Shown: positions 18,262 to 26,485, counted from the stretch's first letter. The stretch is 64,000 nt of DNA from JADLGL01 sp963823045 (GCA_963823045.1 CAWGKA010000008.1:124001-188000), one strand, 5' to 3'. Notes: generated from the sequence alone by a model not told the origin. Numbers and translations: made by a program.

Positions 18262-18882
18262 ATGGCACAGGAGCCAGACATGGGCGCCGACCCGTTCAGC
18301 AAGCCTCGCGACCCTCGCGAGGAGCAAGGCCTTCTGCTCTTCCTCCGCATCCTGTTCGGCCTCCGCGTGGTGATGCTGGCCGGGTCGGCCGGCGCCTTCG
18401 TCGGCTCGATCCTGATGTTCTGGCAGGGCTTCCGCTATGTCGGTGACGCTTGGGACATCCTGCGCCATAGCGGTGAGGGCCACTCCGACGTGCAGGTGAC
18501 GGTACCGATCCTAGAGGCGGTCAATTCCTTCCTCTTCGGCGTCGTTCTCGTCATCTTCGCCTATGGCATCGCCATAGGCTTCGTTTTCCGCCTTCCCGCG
18601 CACATCGCGAAGTTCCTGCCCGCCTGGATGAAGATTGAGGGGGTCGGCCAACTCAAGCAGATCCTGGCGGAAGTCGTCATCGTCGTCCTCATCGTCATCT
18701 TCGCCCGCGTCGTCGTCGAATCCGGCAGCGAGTTCGCCTGGAGCATCCTCATCCTGCCGGTCGCGATCATCCTCATCTCCGGCGCCCTCTGGTTCCTCGA
18801 CCTTGGCGAGAGCCGCCATCGCCGCGAGGACAACCACCAGAACCACGACGCCCTAGCTTCCCAACCGGATCACGAACAATGA
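18262..18882 (+). CDS. YqhA-family (UPF0114) membrane protein inside the ilv operon
   Basis: 206 residues with four predicted membrane helices (about 35-58, 82-104, 135-153 and 160-178) and charged termini; the final 25 residues are rich in His, Asp, Asn and Gln. FEVVVMLAGSAGAF-like and GQLKQILAEVVIVVLIVIFAR segments fit the YqhA/UPF0114 family, whose function is unknown. The gene lies 3 bp after ilvI and its stop overlaps the ilvH start (ATGA), so it is co-translated with both acetolactate synthase subunits. A link to branched-chain amino acid metabolism is inferred from position only. Confidence 0.85.
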   Translation: MAQEPDMGADPFSKPRDPREEQGLLLFLRILFGLRVVMLAGSAGAFVGSILMFWQGFRYVGDAWDILRHSGEGHSDVQVTVPILEAVNSFLFGVVLVIFAYGIAIGFVFRLPAHIAKFLPAWMKIEGVGQLKQILAEVVIVVLIVIFARVVVESGSEFAWSILILPVAIILISGALWFLDLGESRHRREDNHQNHDALASQPDHEQ

Positions 18883-19427
18883 ACCAGCCGGCCTCGCCCT
18901 ATTTCATCCAAGAACGCGACGACCGCGAAGAGACGCACACGCTCTCCGTCGTCGTCGACAACGAGCCCGGCGTCCTCGCCCGGGTCATCGGCCTCTTCTC
19001 CGGCCGCGGCTACAACATCGACAGCCTGACGGTCTCGGAAACCGAGCACGCCGAGCATGTGTCCCGCATCACCATCGTCACCACCGGCGCTCCGGACGTC
19101 ATCGTCCAGATCAAGCATCAGCTCGAGCGCATGGTGCCGGTGCATTCCGTCCGCGACCTCACGGCCGAAGGAAAGCCGCTCGAACGCGAGCTGGCGCTCG
19201 TCAAGGTCATCGGCACCGGCGACAAGCGCGTCGAAGCGCTCCGCCTCGCCGACGCCTTCCGCGCCAGCGTCATCGACGCCAATGTCGATCACTTCGTGTT
19301 CGAGATCACGGGCCGCACGTCGAAGATCGAGCAGTTCATCGCCATCATGGTGCCACTCGGCCTCGCCGAAGTCTGCCGCACTGGCATCGCCGCCGTCAGC
19401 CGCGGTTCGGAGCCGGCGCCGGAATAG
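18879..19427 (+). CDS. ilvH: Acetolactate synthase small (regulatory) subunit
   Basis: 182 residues. The N-terminal ACT domain (LSVVVDNEPGVLARVIGLFSGRGYNIDSLTVS) binds valine and mediates feedback inhibition; the C-terminal domain (ERELALVKVIGTGDKRVEALRLADAFRASVID) activates the catalytic subunit. Length is slightly above the E. coli IlvH (163). The ATG overlaps the yqhA stop, so it depends on coupling within the ilvI-yqhA-ilvH operon. The next gene converges from the other strand. Confidence 0.95.
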   Translation: MNQPASPYFIQERDDREETHTLSVVVDNEPGVLARVIGLFSGRGYNIDSLTVSETEHAEHVSRITIVTTGAPDVIVQIKHQLERMVPVHSVRDLTAEGKPLERELALVKVIGTGDKRVEALRLADAFRASVIDANVDHFVFEITGRTSKIEQFIAIMVPLGLAEVCRTGIAAVSRGSEPAPE

Positions 19428-19443
19428 ACGCCGGCCGCCGCGC

Positions 19444-19809
19444 CTACTTCAGTTCCGTGCATTGCGTTGGCAAATCCTCGCCGCCTTCCATCAAATTGGC
19501 GAGGGTGACGCCGGAGCCGCTCGTCCACCAGATGTACTGCGCTCCGGCGTAGCGCGCGCCAGATCCGGAGATGACATTGGCGGCAACGACGAGATCGTCG
19601 GGAAGGTGCAGCACCGCCAGCGAGACCGGCCCCGAATTGATGTAGTCGACCGTCACCGGCATCGCGCCGCACCGATAGCGCACGGTCGTCGTGTCGACCG
19701 TCGCTGCGCTCGGCACATCGATGGTGACCGTCGCCGCCTGCGCCGCGCTTTGCCCGGCGGCGATGGCGAGAAGAAAAGCCGTACCGGCCAATGCGTGCCT
19801 GATCTGCAT
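19444..19809 (-). CDS. MliC-family periplasmic lysozyme inhibitor
   Basis: 121 residues from ATG 19809: a signal peptide with a hydrophobic core (ALAGTAFLLAIAAGQSAAQA, cleavage near residue 25), then a small beta-sheet domain. Two Cys (YRCGAMPVTVDYINSG and LPTQC) should form the family disulfide. YAGAQYIWWTSGSGVTL matches the MliC/COG3895 core, which inhibits C-type lysozyme. No lipobox is present, so it is soluble in the periplasm. An upstream in-frame ATG at 19860 would destroy the signal peptide and is rejected. Confidence 0.82.
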   Translation of the reverse strand: MQIRHALAGTAFLLAIAAGQSAAQAATVTIDVPSAATVDTTTVRYRCGAMPVTVDYINSGPVSLAVLHLPDDLVVAANVISGSGARYAGAQYIWWTSGSGVTLANLMEGGEDLPTQCTELK

Positions 19810-19971
19810 TGTCGTTCTTCCTCCGTTTGGGCCGACGGGCCCATCCTCGGTCGCGAACATGAATCAATCGCGACGTAATCAACAGCAATTCTTCGCGGTG
19901 GCGGCGGAAACGGCGACATTCTGCGAAGACACGGCATACGCGCGGCCGAGGCCAATGCGCTCCCGTCGTGC

Positions 19972-19977
19972 TATAAT
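19972..19977 (+). promoter_or_regulatory. -10 element (TATAAT) before the HdeD-like gene
   Basis: A perfect TATAAT lies 40 bp before ATG 20017. The -35 position (AGGCCA) is weak, so the assignment rests on the -10 box. Confidence 0.45.
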
Positions 19978-20016
19978 TCGACGTGCTGAGGAATCGTTTT
20001 CGCTAGGAGCGAACTG

Positions 20017-20598
20017 ATGACCAACGCCGAACCTTCCCCCCTTGGAATGATGTCGCCGCTGCTTCGGCCACTCGCCCAGAATTGGTGGCTGATCCTTCTG
20101 CGTGGCGTGCTCGCGATCGTGTTTGGCATCATCGCGCTTGTTCTTCCCGGTGTCGCCCTCATCTCTTTCATTTGGATTTTCGCCGTCTTCGCCTTCGTCG
20201 ACGGCATCTTCTCGATCGGCGCCGCGATCACCGGCGGCACCATGGCGCCGCGCTGGTGGCTTGCCATTGTCGGCCTCGCCGGCATCGCCGTCGGCGTCCT
20301 CGCCGTCGCCTGGCCTGACGTGACGGCGCTTGTGTTGCTCACCTTCATAGGCATCTGGGCGATCGTCCGCGGTCTGTTTGAGATCGTCGGTGCCCTCTCC
20401 ATCCGCCAGCATATCGAAAACGAGTGGATGCTCGTCGCCGCCGGCGCGCTCTCAGTTCTCTTCGGTGCCGTCGTCCTCATAGCGCCCGGTGCGGGTGCGC
20501 TCGCCCTTCTCTGGCTGATCGGTGCCTACGCCGTCGTCGCGGGCCTGATGCTGGTCGGCTTCGCCTTCCGCCTGCGCGCCCATAGCCACGCGACCTAG
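20017..20598 (+). CDS. HdeD-family membrane protein
   Basis: 193 residues with six predicted membrane helices in three similar pairs: NWWLILLRGVLAIVFGIIAL, then WWLAIVGLAGIAVGVLAVAW and EWMLVAAGALSVLFGAVVL begin each pair. This threefold pattern (DUF308) is the HdeD family, linked to acid resistance in enterobacteria; its role here is unproved. CTAGGAGCGA upstream gives a good ribosome binding site. It stands alone. Confidence 0.88.
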   Translation: MTNAEPSPLGMMSPLLRPLAQNWWLILLRGVLAIVFGIIALVLPGVALISFIWIFAVFAFVDGIFSIGAAITGGTMAPRWWLAIVGLAGIAVGVLAVAWPDVTALVLLTFIGIWAIVRGLFEIVGALSIRQHIENEWMLVAAGALSVLFGAVVLIAPGAGALALLWLIGAYAVVAGLMLVGFAFRLRAHSHAT

Positions 20599-20638
20599 AA
20601 TGCAGAGCCCGGTTTGACCGGAGGCCGCCAAGGCACTA

Positions 20639-20678
20639 TCCGGTTTGCCTTACGCCCAACCGCGGAAGGCAAACCGGA
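20639..20678 (+). promoter_or_regulatory. 13-bp perfect hairpin abutting the start of an acetyltransferase gene
   Basis: TCCGGTTTGCCTT (20639-20651) and AAGGCAAACCGGA (20666-20678) are exact reverse complements with a 14-nt loop, ending 2 bp before ATG 20681. The 3' arm holds the only GGA able to act as a ribosome binding site, so folding should block translation. It may be a translational switch or, less likely, the terminator stem of the preceding gene (no U-run follows). Confidence 0.65.
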
Positions 20679-20680
20679 AC

Positions 20681-21205
20681 ATGTCGCCGCCCATTGCCGT
20701 TCCCGAAGAAATCCTGACTAAGCGCCTGCGTCTCAGGCGCCATCATGAGGGCGACATCGAAGCCTTTCAGGGTTTCATGACCGACCCGGAGGCGACGCGC
20801 TATCTGCCGCTCGACGACGATGAGCGTACCCCCGCCGGCGCACGCGCCTCGCTGCTCGACGTCGCCGAGCTCTACGACAGCGAAGCGCCGGTCTTCTCGC
20901 TGACGATCACGCTGCTCGGCGTCGACCGCTATCTCGGCTCGATCGGCCTCAGCCCGACCAACTCCGACGACGTCATCGAGATCTTCTTTTCACTTGTCCC
21001 GGCCGCGCAGGGCCATGGCTACGCCACCGAGGCGGTCGACGCTCTCATCGGCTTCGCGCGCGGGCATGGTGTCCGCCAACTCACCGCCCGCGTTTTCGAC
21101 GACAATCGTCCCTCGATCGCCGTGCTGTTGCGGGCCGGTTTCGAGCTCACCGCCGCCATCGAAGGCGAACTCGGCCCGGCCTCGCTGTTTGTCCTGGATC
21201 TCTAG
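20681..21205 (+). CDS. GNAT-family N-acetyltransferase
   Basis: 174 residues from ATG 20681. ILTKRLRLRRHHEGDIEAFQ opens the RimJ/RimL type fold. The acetyl-CoA site is AAQGHGYATEAVDALIGFAR, followed by TARVFDDNRPSIAVLLRAGFE. Acceptor unknown. The TTG at 20645 lies inside the hairpin and is unlikely as start. Translation is probably limited by that hairpin, which covers the ribosome binding site. Confidence 0.85.
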   Translation: MSPPIAVPEEILTKRLRLRRHHEGDIEAFQGFMTDPEATRYLPLDDDERTPAGARASLLDVAELYDSEAPVFSLTITLLGVDRYLGSIGLSPTNSDDVIEIFFSLVPAAQGHGYATEAVDALIGFARGHGVRQLTARVFDDNRPSIAVLLRAGFELTAAIEGELGPASLFVLDL

Positions 21206-21218
21206 CGGTTCACGCCGT

Positions 21219-22433
21219 CTATCTGAGCCTGGCGCCGTTGATAACGCGCGCGGCTTCGCCCGTCAGTTCCCCGGTAAAGCTGAAGCCGTCGCCGTTGAGT
21301 TGGAACGAGAACGCGCCCTGCCAACCGAAAGCACCGTGGATATAGGCGCCACCGATCATGTCGGGCGTGGCGGCGGTGACGATAAGCGTGATGTCCCAGC
21401 GATCGAGGAAGCCGCCATCGGGACCGGTGATTTTCAGCCCGCCGGCCCAGGCGCCGATATCCCATTCTCCCCACCCGGTCTGCCAGGTGCCTTCCCAGCC
21501 TGCCAGAGCCGGATCGGCGATCACGGCGCCGCCGACCGCCTCGCAAAGATCGGCAAGAACGGGCAGCTGACCGCAAAAAGTGCGCATCAGCCGCTGCAAC
21601 GTCTCGATGCCCCACGGTCCGCGCGACAGATTGTTGAGCCGATCGGTGATCTGCCGCAGCGCTTCGGTGTCGACCTGTCCGGTCTCGATGGCGTTTGCCA
21701 CGACGTTCAGCGCGTCCGCCGATGCGCCATACATGCGCGCATCCCAGGCCAGCAAATCGGTAATCGCTACCTGGTGCCCGGTCAGCGCTGGGTTCGGCGG
21801 GAAGATCGAGAAATAGCCATCCGCAACGCGTCGAGCGGCTTCCTCGTCGCCGGCGGCGAGGTCGGCCAGATCGCGCGCAAAGGCGGCCGCCTGATCGATG
21901 CGGTCGAGGACACCGGAGACGCGCTCGCGGATGCCCTCCGGAAGCAGGCTCAGCGCCGTCTCGCGAAGGCTCGGCAACCCGGCTTCCTCGGCCGCCGCAT
22001 CATAGGTCGCGATCGCCTCCGACAACGACAACACTGTCGACGGCATCACAGGCGCGGTTTCGGGGTCTTCCGGATGGAGCGCCGCAATGGCGCCGGCAAT
22101 CGCCGCGGCCTGCTCTTCCAGCCCAGCGCCGGCACCTTGTTTGCCGAGCGCGGTGACAACACCCTGAAGGTCGTCCAAGGCCGCTTCGCCGCCGACCTGT
22201 GCGCCGGTCAGCTTCAGCATCAGCGCGGCGCCGGGCGCATCGCCGGCCGCCTCCAGCGTCGTCTGAACGCCTCCGAAGGCCGAAAGTCGGTCGAGCGACT
22301 CGGTTGCCTCCGCAAAGGCAGCAGTCGCCGTCGCGAGATTGGATTGGAGTTCCGCATCCCAATCCAGTTCCTGCGCGCCCGCCGGCCAAGCACCGACAAT
22401 CATGGCGACAAAGACCAGTCCGCGGCGTCGCAT
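21219..22433 (-). CDS. Secreted protein of unknown function
   Basis: 404 residues from ATG 22433, which has GGGAGGG upstream and is followed by a clear signal peptide (MRRRGLVFVAMIVGAWPAGA, cleavage after AGA-QE). The mature part is largely helical and acidic to about residue 330. It then turns into a Gly/Trp-rich beta-like C-terminal region (WEGTWQTGWGEWDIGAWAGG, FGWQGAFSFQLNGDGFSFTG) that resembles a lipid-binding or barrel-like domain. No family is recognised. Two Cys (FCGQLPVLADLC) may pair. The frame stays open 372 bp upstream, but that part overlaps the next gene and is not coding. Confidence 0.7.
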   Translation of the reverse strand: MRRRGLVFVAMIVGAWPAGAQELDWDAELQSNLATATAAFAEATESLDRLSAFGGVQTTLEAAGDAPGAALMLKLTGAQVGGEAALDDLQGVVTALGKQGAGAGLEEQAAAIAGAIAALHPEDPETAPVMPSTVLSLSEAIATYDAAAEEAGLPSLRETALSLLPEGIRERVSGVLDRIDQAAAFARDLADLAAGDEEAARRVADGYFSIFPPNPALTGHQVAITDLLAWDARMYGASADALNVVANAIETGQVDTEALRQITDRLNNLSRGPWGIETLQRLMRTFCGQLPVLADLCEAVGGAVIADPALAGWEGTWQTGWGEWDIGAWAGGLKITGPDGGFLDRWDITLIVTAATPDMIGGAYIHGAFGWQGAFSFQLNGDGFSFTGELTGEAARVINGARLR

Positions 22434-22485
22434 AGGCGACCCTCCCTTCCGCGCGTGTCTTGCCCGGTAGTCTAGCGGCGAACCC

Positions 22486-22902
22486 CTATTGGTCAACCGA
22501 TGGCAGCGGTTCACGTCGCTTCCAGTCGCCAGACGCGATTCTCCGCGCATTGCCCGGCAGTCCGCCACGGCCGTAGAAATAGACATCGGCCCGGACCTGC
22601 GGTTCGAGCAACTCGACCTCGCGCCGCACGAACAGGCCGCGTTCCGGGCGTTTCGCGGCAGCGCCCTCATAGGCGTCGAGCATCGCCAAAGCGCCTTGCC
22701 CGCGAATCTCGTAAAGTTCCGCGACGACGACGCCTTCGCCCGGCACCAGCGCCGGGTAGTCTCCAAGGTCGAACAGGAGGCCACGCAGCTTGCATGGGCC
22801 GACATATTTCAGGCGGGCCGCGAGACCGAGCCGCTTGTGAGCCGCCTCGCCGCGCCGCAACGTGCCGTAAAGGGCGAGATATCGGGGCCTTTTCATTCTC
22901 AC
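22486..22902 (-). CDS. Gamma-glutamylcyclotransferase-like (AIG2/GGCT) protein
   Basis: 138 residues. YLALYGTLRRGEAAHKRL has the substrate-binding YGTLRRG loop near the N-terminus, and LDAYEG carries the catalytic Glu of the BtrG/GGCT fold. Members cleave gamma-glutamyl peptides or glutathione-related compounds; the real substrate is not known. It is divergent from the TetR gene across 46 bp. Confidence 0.85.
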   Translation of the reverse strand: MRMKRPRYLALYGTLRRGEAAHKRLGLAARLKYVGPCKLRGLLFDLGDYPALVPGEGVVVAELYEIRGQGALAMLDAYEGAAAKRPERGLFVRREVELLEPQVRADVYFYGRGGLPGNARRIASGDWKRREPLPSVDQ

Positions 22903-22911
22903 AGCGGACGC

Positions 22912-22940
22912 TTGACAACTAACTTAGTGCTCGATAAGTA
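22912..22940 (+). promoter_or_regulatory. Promoter and operator of the TetR efflux regulator
   Basis: TTGACA (22912-22917), a 17-bp spacer and TAAGTA (22935-22940) precede ATG 22949. An imperfect palindrome ACTTA(8 nt)TAAGT at 22922-22939 lies over spacer and -10, as expected for autorepression. The reverse complement begins ACTTATCGAGCACTA, which resembles the site before the MFS gene. Confidence 0.55.
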
Positions 22941-22948
22941 ACGCCGCC

Positions 22949-23572
22949 ATGACACGAACCGCCACCACAGCCAAGCCCCGCCAGCGCCTCTCGGCCGAGG
23001 AGCGCCGCCCGCTTGTCATTGCCGCGGCCATCACCGAATTTTCCGAGCACGGCTATGAGGGCACCTCCACCGAGGCGATCGCCAGCCGCGCCGGCGTCTC
23101 CCAGCCTTATCTCTTCCAGCTCTTCGGCAGCAAGAAAGAGCTCTTCATCGCCGCCACCAACGAGGTCTTCGCCCGCACCTGGCAGCTTTTTGACAAGGCC
23201 GCCTCGGATGCGCGGGCCAGCGACCCCTCGCCCGAAGGCATCCTCTACGCCATGGGCGAATCCTACTGCGCCCTTCTGCGCGACCGTGAGCTTCTGCGCT
23301 GCCAGATGCATGCCTATTCCGCCTGCGCCGACGATGAGATCCGTGCTGCGGTGCGCAAGCAATATTCCGATCTCTATTGGCGCGTCGCCTCCATCTCCGG
23401 CGCCGACCCCGAAACGGTCGAGAACTGGTTCGCCCGCGGCATGCTCCTGAACACGATCGCCGCCATCGCTCCCGATCTCGTCGACAAGGGCGAAGATATC
23501 ATCCTGTCGCAGCTTGGCCCGGTCGAGGGCAAGCCGCCGCACCCAACTCGCACCAAACCGCACAGCGCTTGA
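22949..23572 (+). CDS. TetR-family repressor of the adjacent MFS pump
   Basis: 207 residues. The N-terminal HTH is typical (AAITEFSEHGYEGTSTEAIASRAGVSQPYLFQLFGSKKELF, residues about 26-66). The C-terminal ligand domain is of variable type and its inducer is unknown. The MFS transporter gene follows 80 bp downstream in the same direction, with a matching operator-like sequence in between, so it probably represses itself and the pump. Confidence 0.93.
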   Translation: MTRTATTAKPRQRLSAEERRPLVIAAAITEFSEHGYEGTSTEAIASRAGVSQPYLFQLFGSKKELFIAATNEVFARTWQLFDKAASDARASDPSPEGILYAMGESYCALLRDRELLRCQMHAYSACADDEIRAAVRKQYSDLYWRVASISGADPETVENWFARGMLLNTIAAIAPDLVDKGEDIILSQLGPVEGKPPHPTRTKPHSA

Positions 23573-23618
23573 GGCCAGCCGACACCCGGCCTCACGCCAT
23601 CATTCTGCACGTTCAACA

Positions 23619-23637
23619 ACTTATCGACTACTCACTA
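23619..23637 (+). promoter_or_regulatory. Second operator-like site, before the MFS gene
   Basis: ACTTATCGACTACTCACTA shares ACTTATCGA and CACTA with the reverse complement of the site at 22922-22939. It lies 15-33 bp before the MFS start codon. Inferred target of the TetR protein. Confidence 0.4.
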
Positions 23638-23651
23638 GAAAGGACACAGAC

Positions 23652-25073
23652 ATGTCGACGGAAGTTGCGCCTCGCAAGAATGTCGGCTGGACATTCGCCA
23701 TCACCTCGGTCGTCCTGTTCATGGCGGCCCTGGACAATCTCGTCGTCACCACCGCGCTGCCAGTGATCCGCGCCGAACTCGACGCGAGCCTTTCCCAGCT
23801 CGAATGGATCGTGAATGCCTACACCCTCACCTTCGCCGTCCTGCTCTTGACCGGCGCCGCGCTCGGCGACCGCTTCGGCCGGCGGCGGGTCTTCGTGATC
23901 GGCATCGGCCTTTTCACGCTTGGCTCCGCCCTTGCGGCGATGTCGGGCAGCACCGAGATGCTGATCATCTCGCGCGCCCTGCAGGGCGTCGGCGGCGCGG
24001 TCATCATGCCGCTCACGCTCACCATACTCTCCGGAGCGGTGTCGCCCGAGCGGCGCGCACTGGCGCTCGGCGCCTGGGGCGGCATTGGCGGCCTCGCCAT
24101 CGCCATCGGCCCCCTCGTGGGGGGCGCCATCGCCGAGGGTCTGTCCTGGCAGTGGATCTTCTGGATCAACGTCCCGATCGGCATCGTCGCCGCGATTGCC
24201 GCGGCCTACCGGCTGAATGAATCCTTCGGCCCGGACAAGAAGCTCGACCTCGTCGGCCTCGGCCTCGCCAGCGTCGGCCTTGTCGGCATCGTTTGGGGCG
24301 TCATCCACGGCAATGAACTGGGCTGGGGTGATTTCAATGTCCTCGGTCCGATCGTCGGCGGCTTTGCCATCCTTGGTGCGTTCCTGTGGTGGGAATCGCG
24401 GTCGGCCACGCCGATGCTGCCGCTCCGCTTCTTCGCCAACCGCACCTTCCTGTTCGCCAACGCAGCGTCGTTCCTGATGTTCTTCGGCGTCTTCGGCGCG
24501 GTCTTCCTCATGACCCAGTTCCTGCAATTCGCGCAGGGCTACTCACCCTTCGAGGCCGGTCTAAGGACCCTGCCCTGGACGGGCATGCCGGTATTCGTCG
24601 CTCCGATCGCCGGCGCCGTGGCCGGGCGGATCGGCGGCCGCCCGCTGCTCGTCGCCGGCCTATCGCTGATGGCCGTCGGCCTCGGCTGGTTCGCGGCCAT
24701 CGCCTCCCCTGACGTCGCCTATTCGGCGCAGGTCCCAGCGCTTGTCCTCGCCGGCATCGGCATGGGCCTCTTCTTCGCCCCGGTCGCCGCCGTCGTCCTG
24801 TCGTCGGTGAAGCCCGAGGAAGAAGGCAAGGCCTCCGGCGCCACCAACGCCATCCGCGAGCTTGGCGGCGTCTTCGGCGTCGCCATCCTCGCCGCGGTGT
24901 TCGCCGGCCAGGGTTCCTATGTCTCCGGCCAGGCCTTCGTCGACGGCATGGTGCCGGCGATCTGGGTCGGAGCCGCAATCGTGGCCATCGCCGCGATCAT
25001 GGCGGCGCTCATCCCCGGCCGCCGCTCGAGCCAGCCGACGACCGTCGCACCGGCGGTCACCGGCGCAGCCTAG
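23652..25073 (+). CDS. MFS drug exporter, DHA2 (EmrB/QacA) family
   Basis: 473 residues from ATG 23652 (AAAGGACA upstream), with 14 predicted membrane helices. Visible motifs: motif D1-like LDNLVVTTALPVIRAEL, motif A GAALGDRFGRRRVFVIG and the antiporter motif C region (GAWGGIGGLAIAIGPLVGG). Proton-driven export of drugs or toxic organics across the inner membrane is expected; substrate unknown. It has no HlyD/EmrA partner next to it. Regulated by the preceding TetR gene. A strong terminator follows. Confidence 0.93.
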   Translation: MSTEVAPRKNVGWTFAITSVVLFMAALDNLVVTTALPVIRAELDASLSQLEWIVNAYTLTFAVLLLTGAALGDRFGRRRVFVIGIGLFTLGSALAAMSGSTEMLIISRALQGVGGAVIMPLTLTILSGAVSPERRALALGAWGGIGGLAIAIGPLVGGAIAEGLSWQWIFWINVPIGIVAAIAAAYRLNESFGPDKKLDLVGLGLASVGLVGIVWGVIHGNELGWGDFNVLGPIVGGFAILGAFLWWESRSATPMLPLRFFANRTFLFANAASFLMFFGVFGAVFLMTQFLQFAQGYSPFEAGLRTLPWTGMPVFVAPIAGAVAGRIGGRPLLVAGLSLMAVGLGWFAAIASPDVAYSAQVPALVLAGIGMGLFFAPVAAVVLSSVKPEEEGKASGATNAIRELGGVFGVAILAAVFAGQGSYVSGQAFVDGMVPAIWVGAAIVAIAAIMAALIPGRRSSQPTTVAPAVTGAA

Positions 25074-25097
25074 CCTCCCTCAGACCGCGCAACTTTG

Positions 25098-25127
25098 GAG
25101 AACGCCCTTCGGGGCGTTCTCTTTTTG
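25098..25127 (+). terminator. Intrinsic terminator after the MFS gene
   Basis: GAGAACGCCC, tetraloop TTCG, GGGCGTTCTC, then TTTTTG: a perfect 10-bp stem with the stable UUCG loop and a U-run. Confidence 0.95.
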
Positions 25128-25182
25128 TTTCTGGCAAGGCCGAGCTCTGCTAGAGATGGGCAAACAGATCTGGGGAAACCGT

Positions 25183-25884
25183 ATGCCGACCTTTCCGGGC
25201 TTTTCGCCGACCGCCCTCGCCTTCTTCAAGGCGCTCGCCTTTCACCAGGACCGCGAATGGTTCCAGGACAACAAGGCGCTCTACGAAACCGAAGTGAAGG
25301 CGCCGATGCTGGCGCTACTGGACGAACTCACCGAGCGCTTCGCCAAGGCCGGCATTCCGCTTCGCGGCGACAAGCGCGGCATGTTCCGCATCAACCGCGA
25401 CGTCCGCTTCTCCAAGGACAAGCGGCCCTACCAGACCCATGTCAGCGCCGTGCTGACGCCGGACGGCACCAAGGGCGACCCCGGCCTCGTTTACGTCCAC
25501 ATCACCGCGCCTGAGCTGCAAAGCTGGCGTAGCGATCCGGGCGGCAGCTTCCTCGCCGCAGGCTTCCACAATCCCGACCCGACCATGCTCGGCCATTTCC
25601 GCAATTCGATCCGGCGTAAGCCCAAGGCGTTTCAGGACATGGAAGAGGCGCTGAAGAAGGCGAAGCTCGAGCTCGACGCGGAGGGCGTCCTCACCCGCAT
25701 GCCGCGCGGCTTCGAGGACATGAAGGGCAGCCCCGTCGAGGCGGCGATCCGGCGGAAGGAATTCACCACCGCCGAGCCGCTCTCCGAGGCGACCGTCACC
25801 GGCAAGAAGCTCCCCGACGCCATCGTCAAATTCGCCGAACGCGCCCGCCCCCTCCTCGATTGGGGCTGGGCGGCGCTGCGGTGA
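25183..25884 (+). CDS. DUF2461 family protein
   Basis: 233 residues from ATG 25183 (GGGGA about 8 nt upstream; ATG 25156 is the alternative). FPGFSPTALAFFKALAFHQDREWFQDNKALYE and GMFRINRDVRFSKDKRPYQTH are hallmark stretches of the DUF2461/TIGR02453 family, widespread and without known function. It overlaps the next gene by 4 bp (GTGA), so the two are a coupled pair. The conserved Arg, Asp and Lys cluster suggests an active site but no reaction is known. Confidence 0.85.
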   Translation: MPTFPGFSPTALAFFKALAFHQDREWFQDNKALYETEVKAPMLALLDELTERFAKAGIPLRGDKRGMFRINRDVRFSKDKRPYQTHVSAVLTPDGTKGDPGLVYVHITAPELQSWRSDPGGSFLAAGFHNPDPTMLGHFRNSIRRKPKAFQDMEEALKKAKLELDAEGVLTRMPRGFEDMKGSPVEAAIRRKEFTTAEPLSEATVTGKKLPDAIVKFAERARPLLDWGWAALR

Positions 25885-26387
25885 CCGGCGCCGCGCATCG
25901 GTTCGCGGCGACGATCGGCATCACTGGAGTCAACCCATATGTCGACGTGCCCGAACCTATCAGCCGCAACCTTGGCGGCCGTCGGCATATCCCGGTTGCG
26001 ATGACAATCGACGGCCATCCCTTCGCGGCAAACCTGGTGCCCTTGGGCGGAGGCCGTTTCCGGCTCTACCTCAATGGCGTCATGCGGAAGGCCGCCGGCA
26101 AGGATGTCGGCGACCGCGTGACGATCGGGCTTTCGCTGGACAAGGCGCCGAGGATCGAGCCCATCCGCCCGGAGTTGGCGGCGGCGTTGGCGGAAAACCC
26201 GGCCGCCGCGCACGCCTTCGAAGGCCTCTCGCCATCGCGGCAGAAGGAAATCCTTCGCTACCTCAATCGCCTGCAGAAACCGGAGAGCGTCGCCCGCTCG
26301 GTCGATCGGGTCATACGCGTCCTCCACGGCGAGACCGACGTCGAGGGCGCGGTCTTCGCGCGGCCACGCCCCACCAAGGCCGACTGA
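25881..26387 (+). CDS. DUF1905/YdeI (OmdA-like) domain protein
   Basis: 168 residues from GTG 25881. The first half is the small beta-barrel DUF1905 domain (FAATIGITGVNPYVDVPEPI to LYLNGVMRKAAGKDVGDRVTIGLSLD). The second half holds the YdeI/OmdA helical motif (LAENPAAAHAFEGLSPSRQKEILRYLNRLQKPESVARSVDRVI). Family members have been linked to bacteriocin or antibiotic protection, but evidence is thin. Translationally coupled to the DUF2461 gene. Confidence 0.85.
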   Translation: MTGAAHRFAATIGITGVNPYVDVPEPISRNLGGRRHIPVAMTIDGHPFAANLVPLGGGRFRLYLNGVMRKAAGKDVGDRVTIGLSLDKAPRIEPIRPELAAALAENPAAAHAFEGLSPSRQKEILRYLNRLQKPESVARSVDRVIRVLHGETDVEGAVFARPRPTKAD

Positions 26388-26446
26388 TCGCTAGCCTCCG
26401 CCATTGCGCCGCCCGCCCCCGCCCGATAGAAAGCGCGCGGTTTCTC

Positions 26447-26485
26447 GGCCGAGGGCTTTGCGCCCGTTCGGCCTGTTTTTCGTTC
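26447..26485 (+). terminator. Terminator/attenuator hairpin before ilvC
   Basis: Outer stem GGCCGA (26447-26452) with TCGGCC (26468-26473) and inner stem GGGC with GCCC, followed by TGTTTTTCGTTC. It ends about 25 bp before ilvC and 60 bp after the YdeI-like gene. It could end the upstream operon or act as an ilvC attenuator. No leader peptide is evident. Confidence 0.7.
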
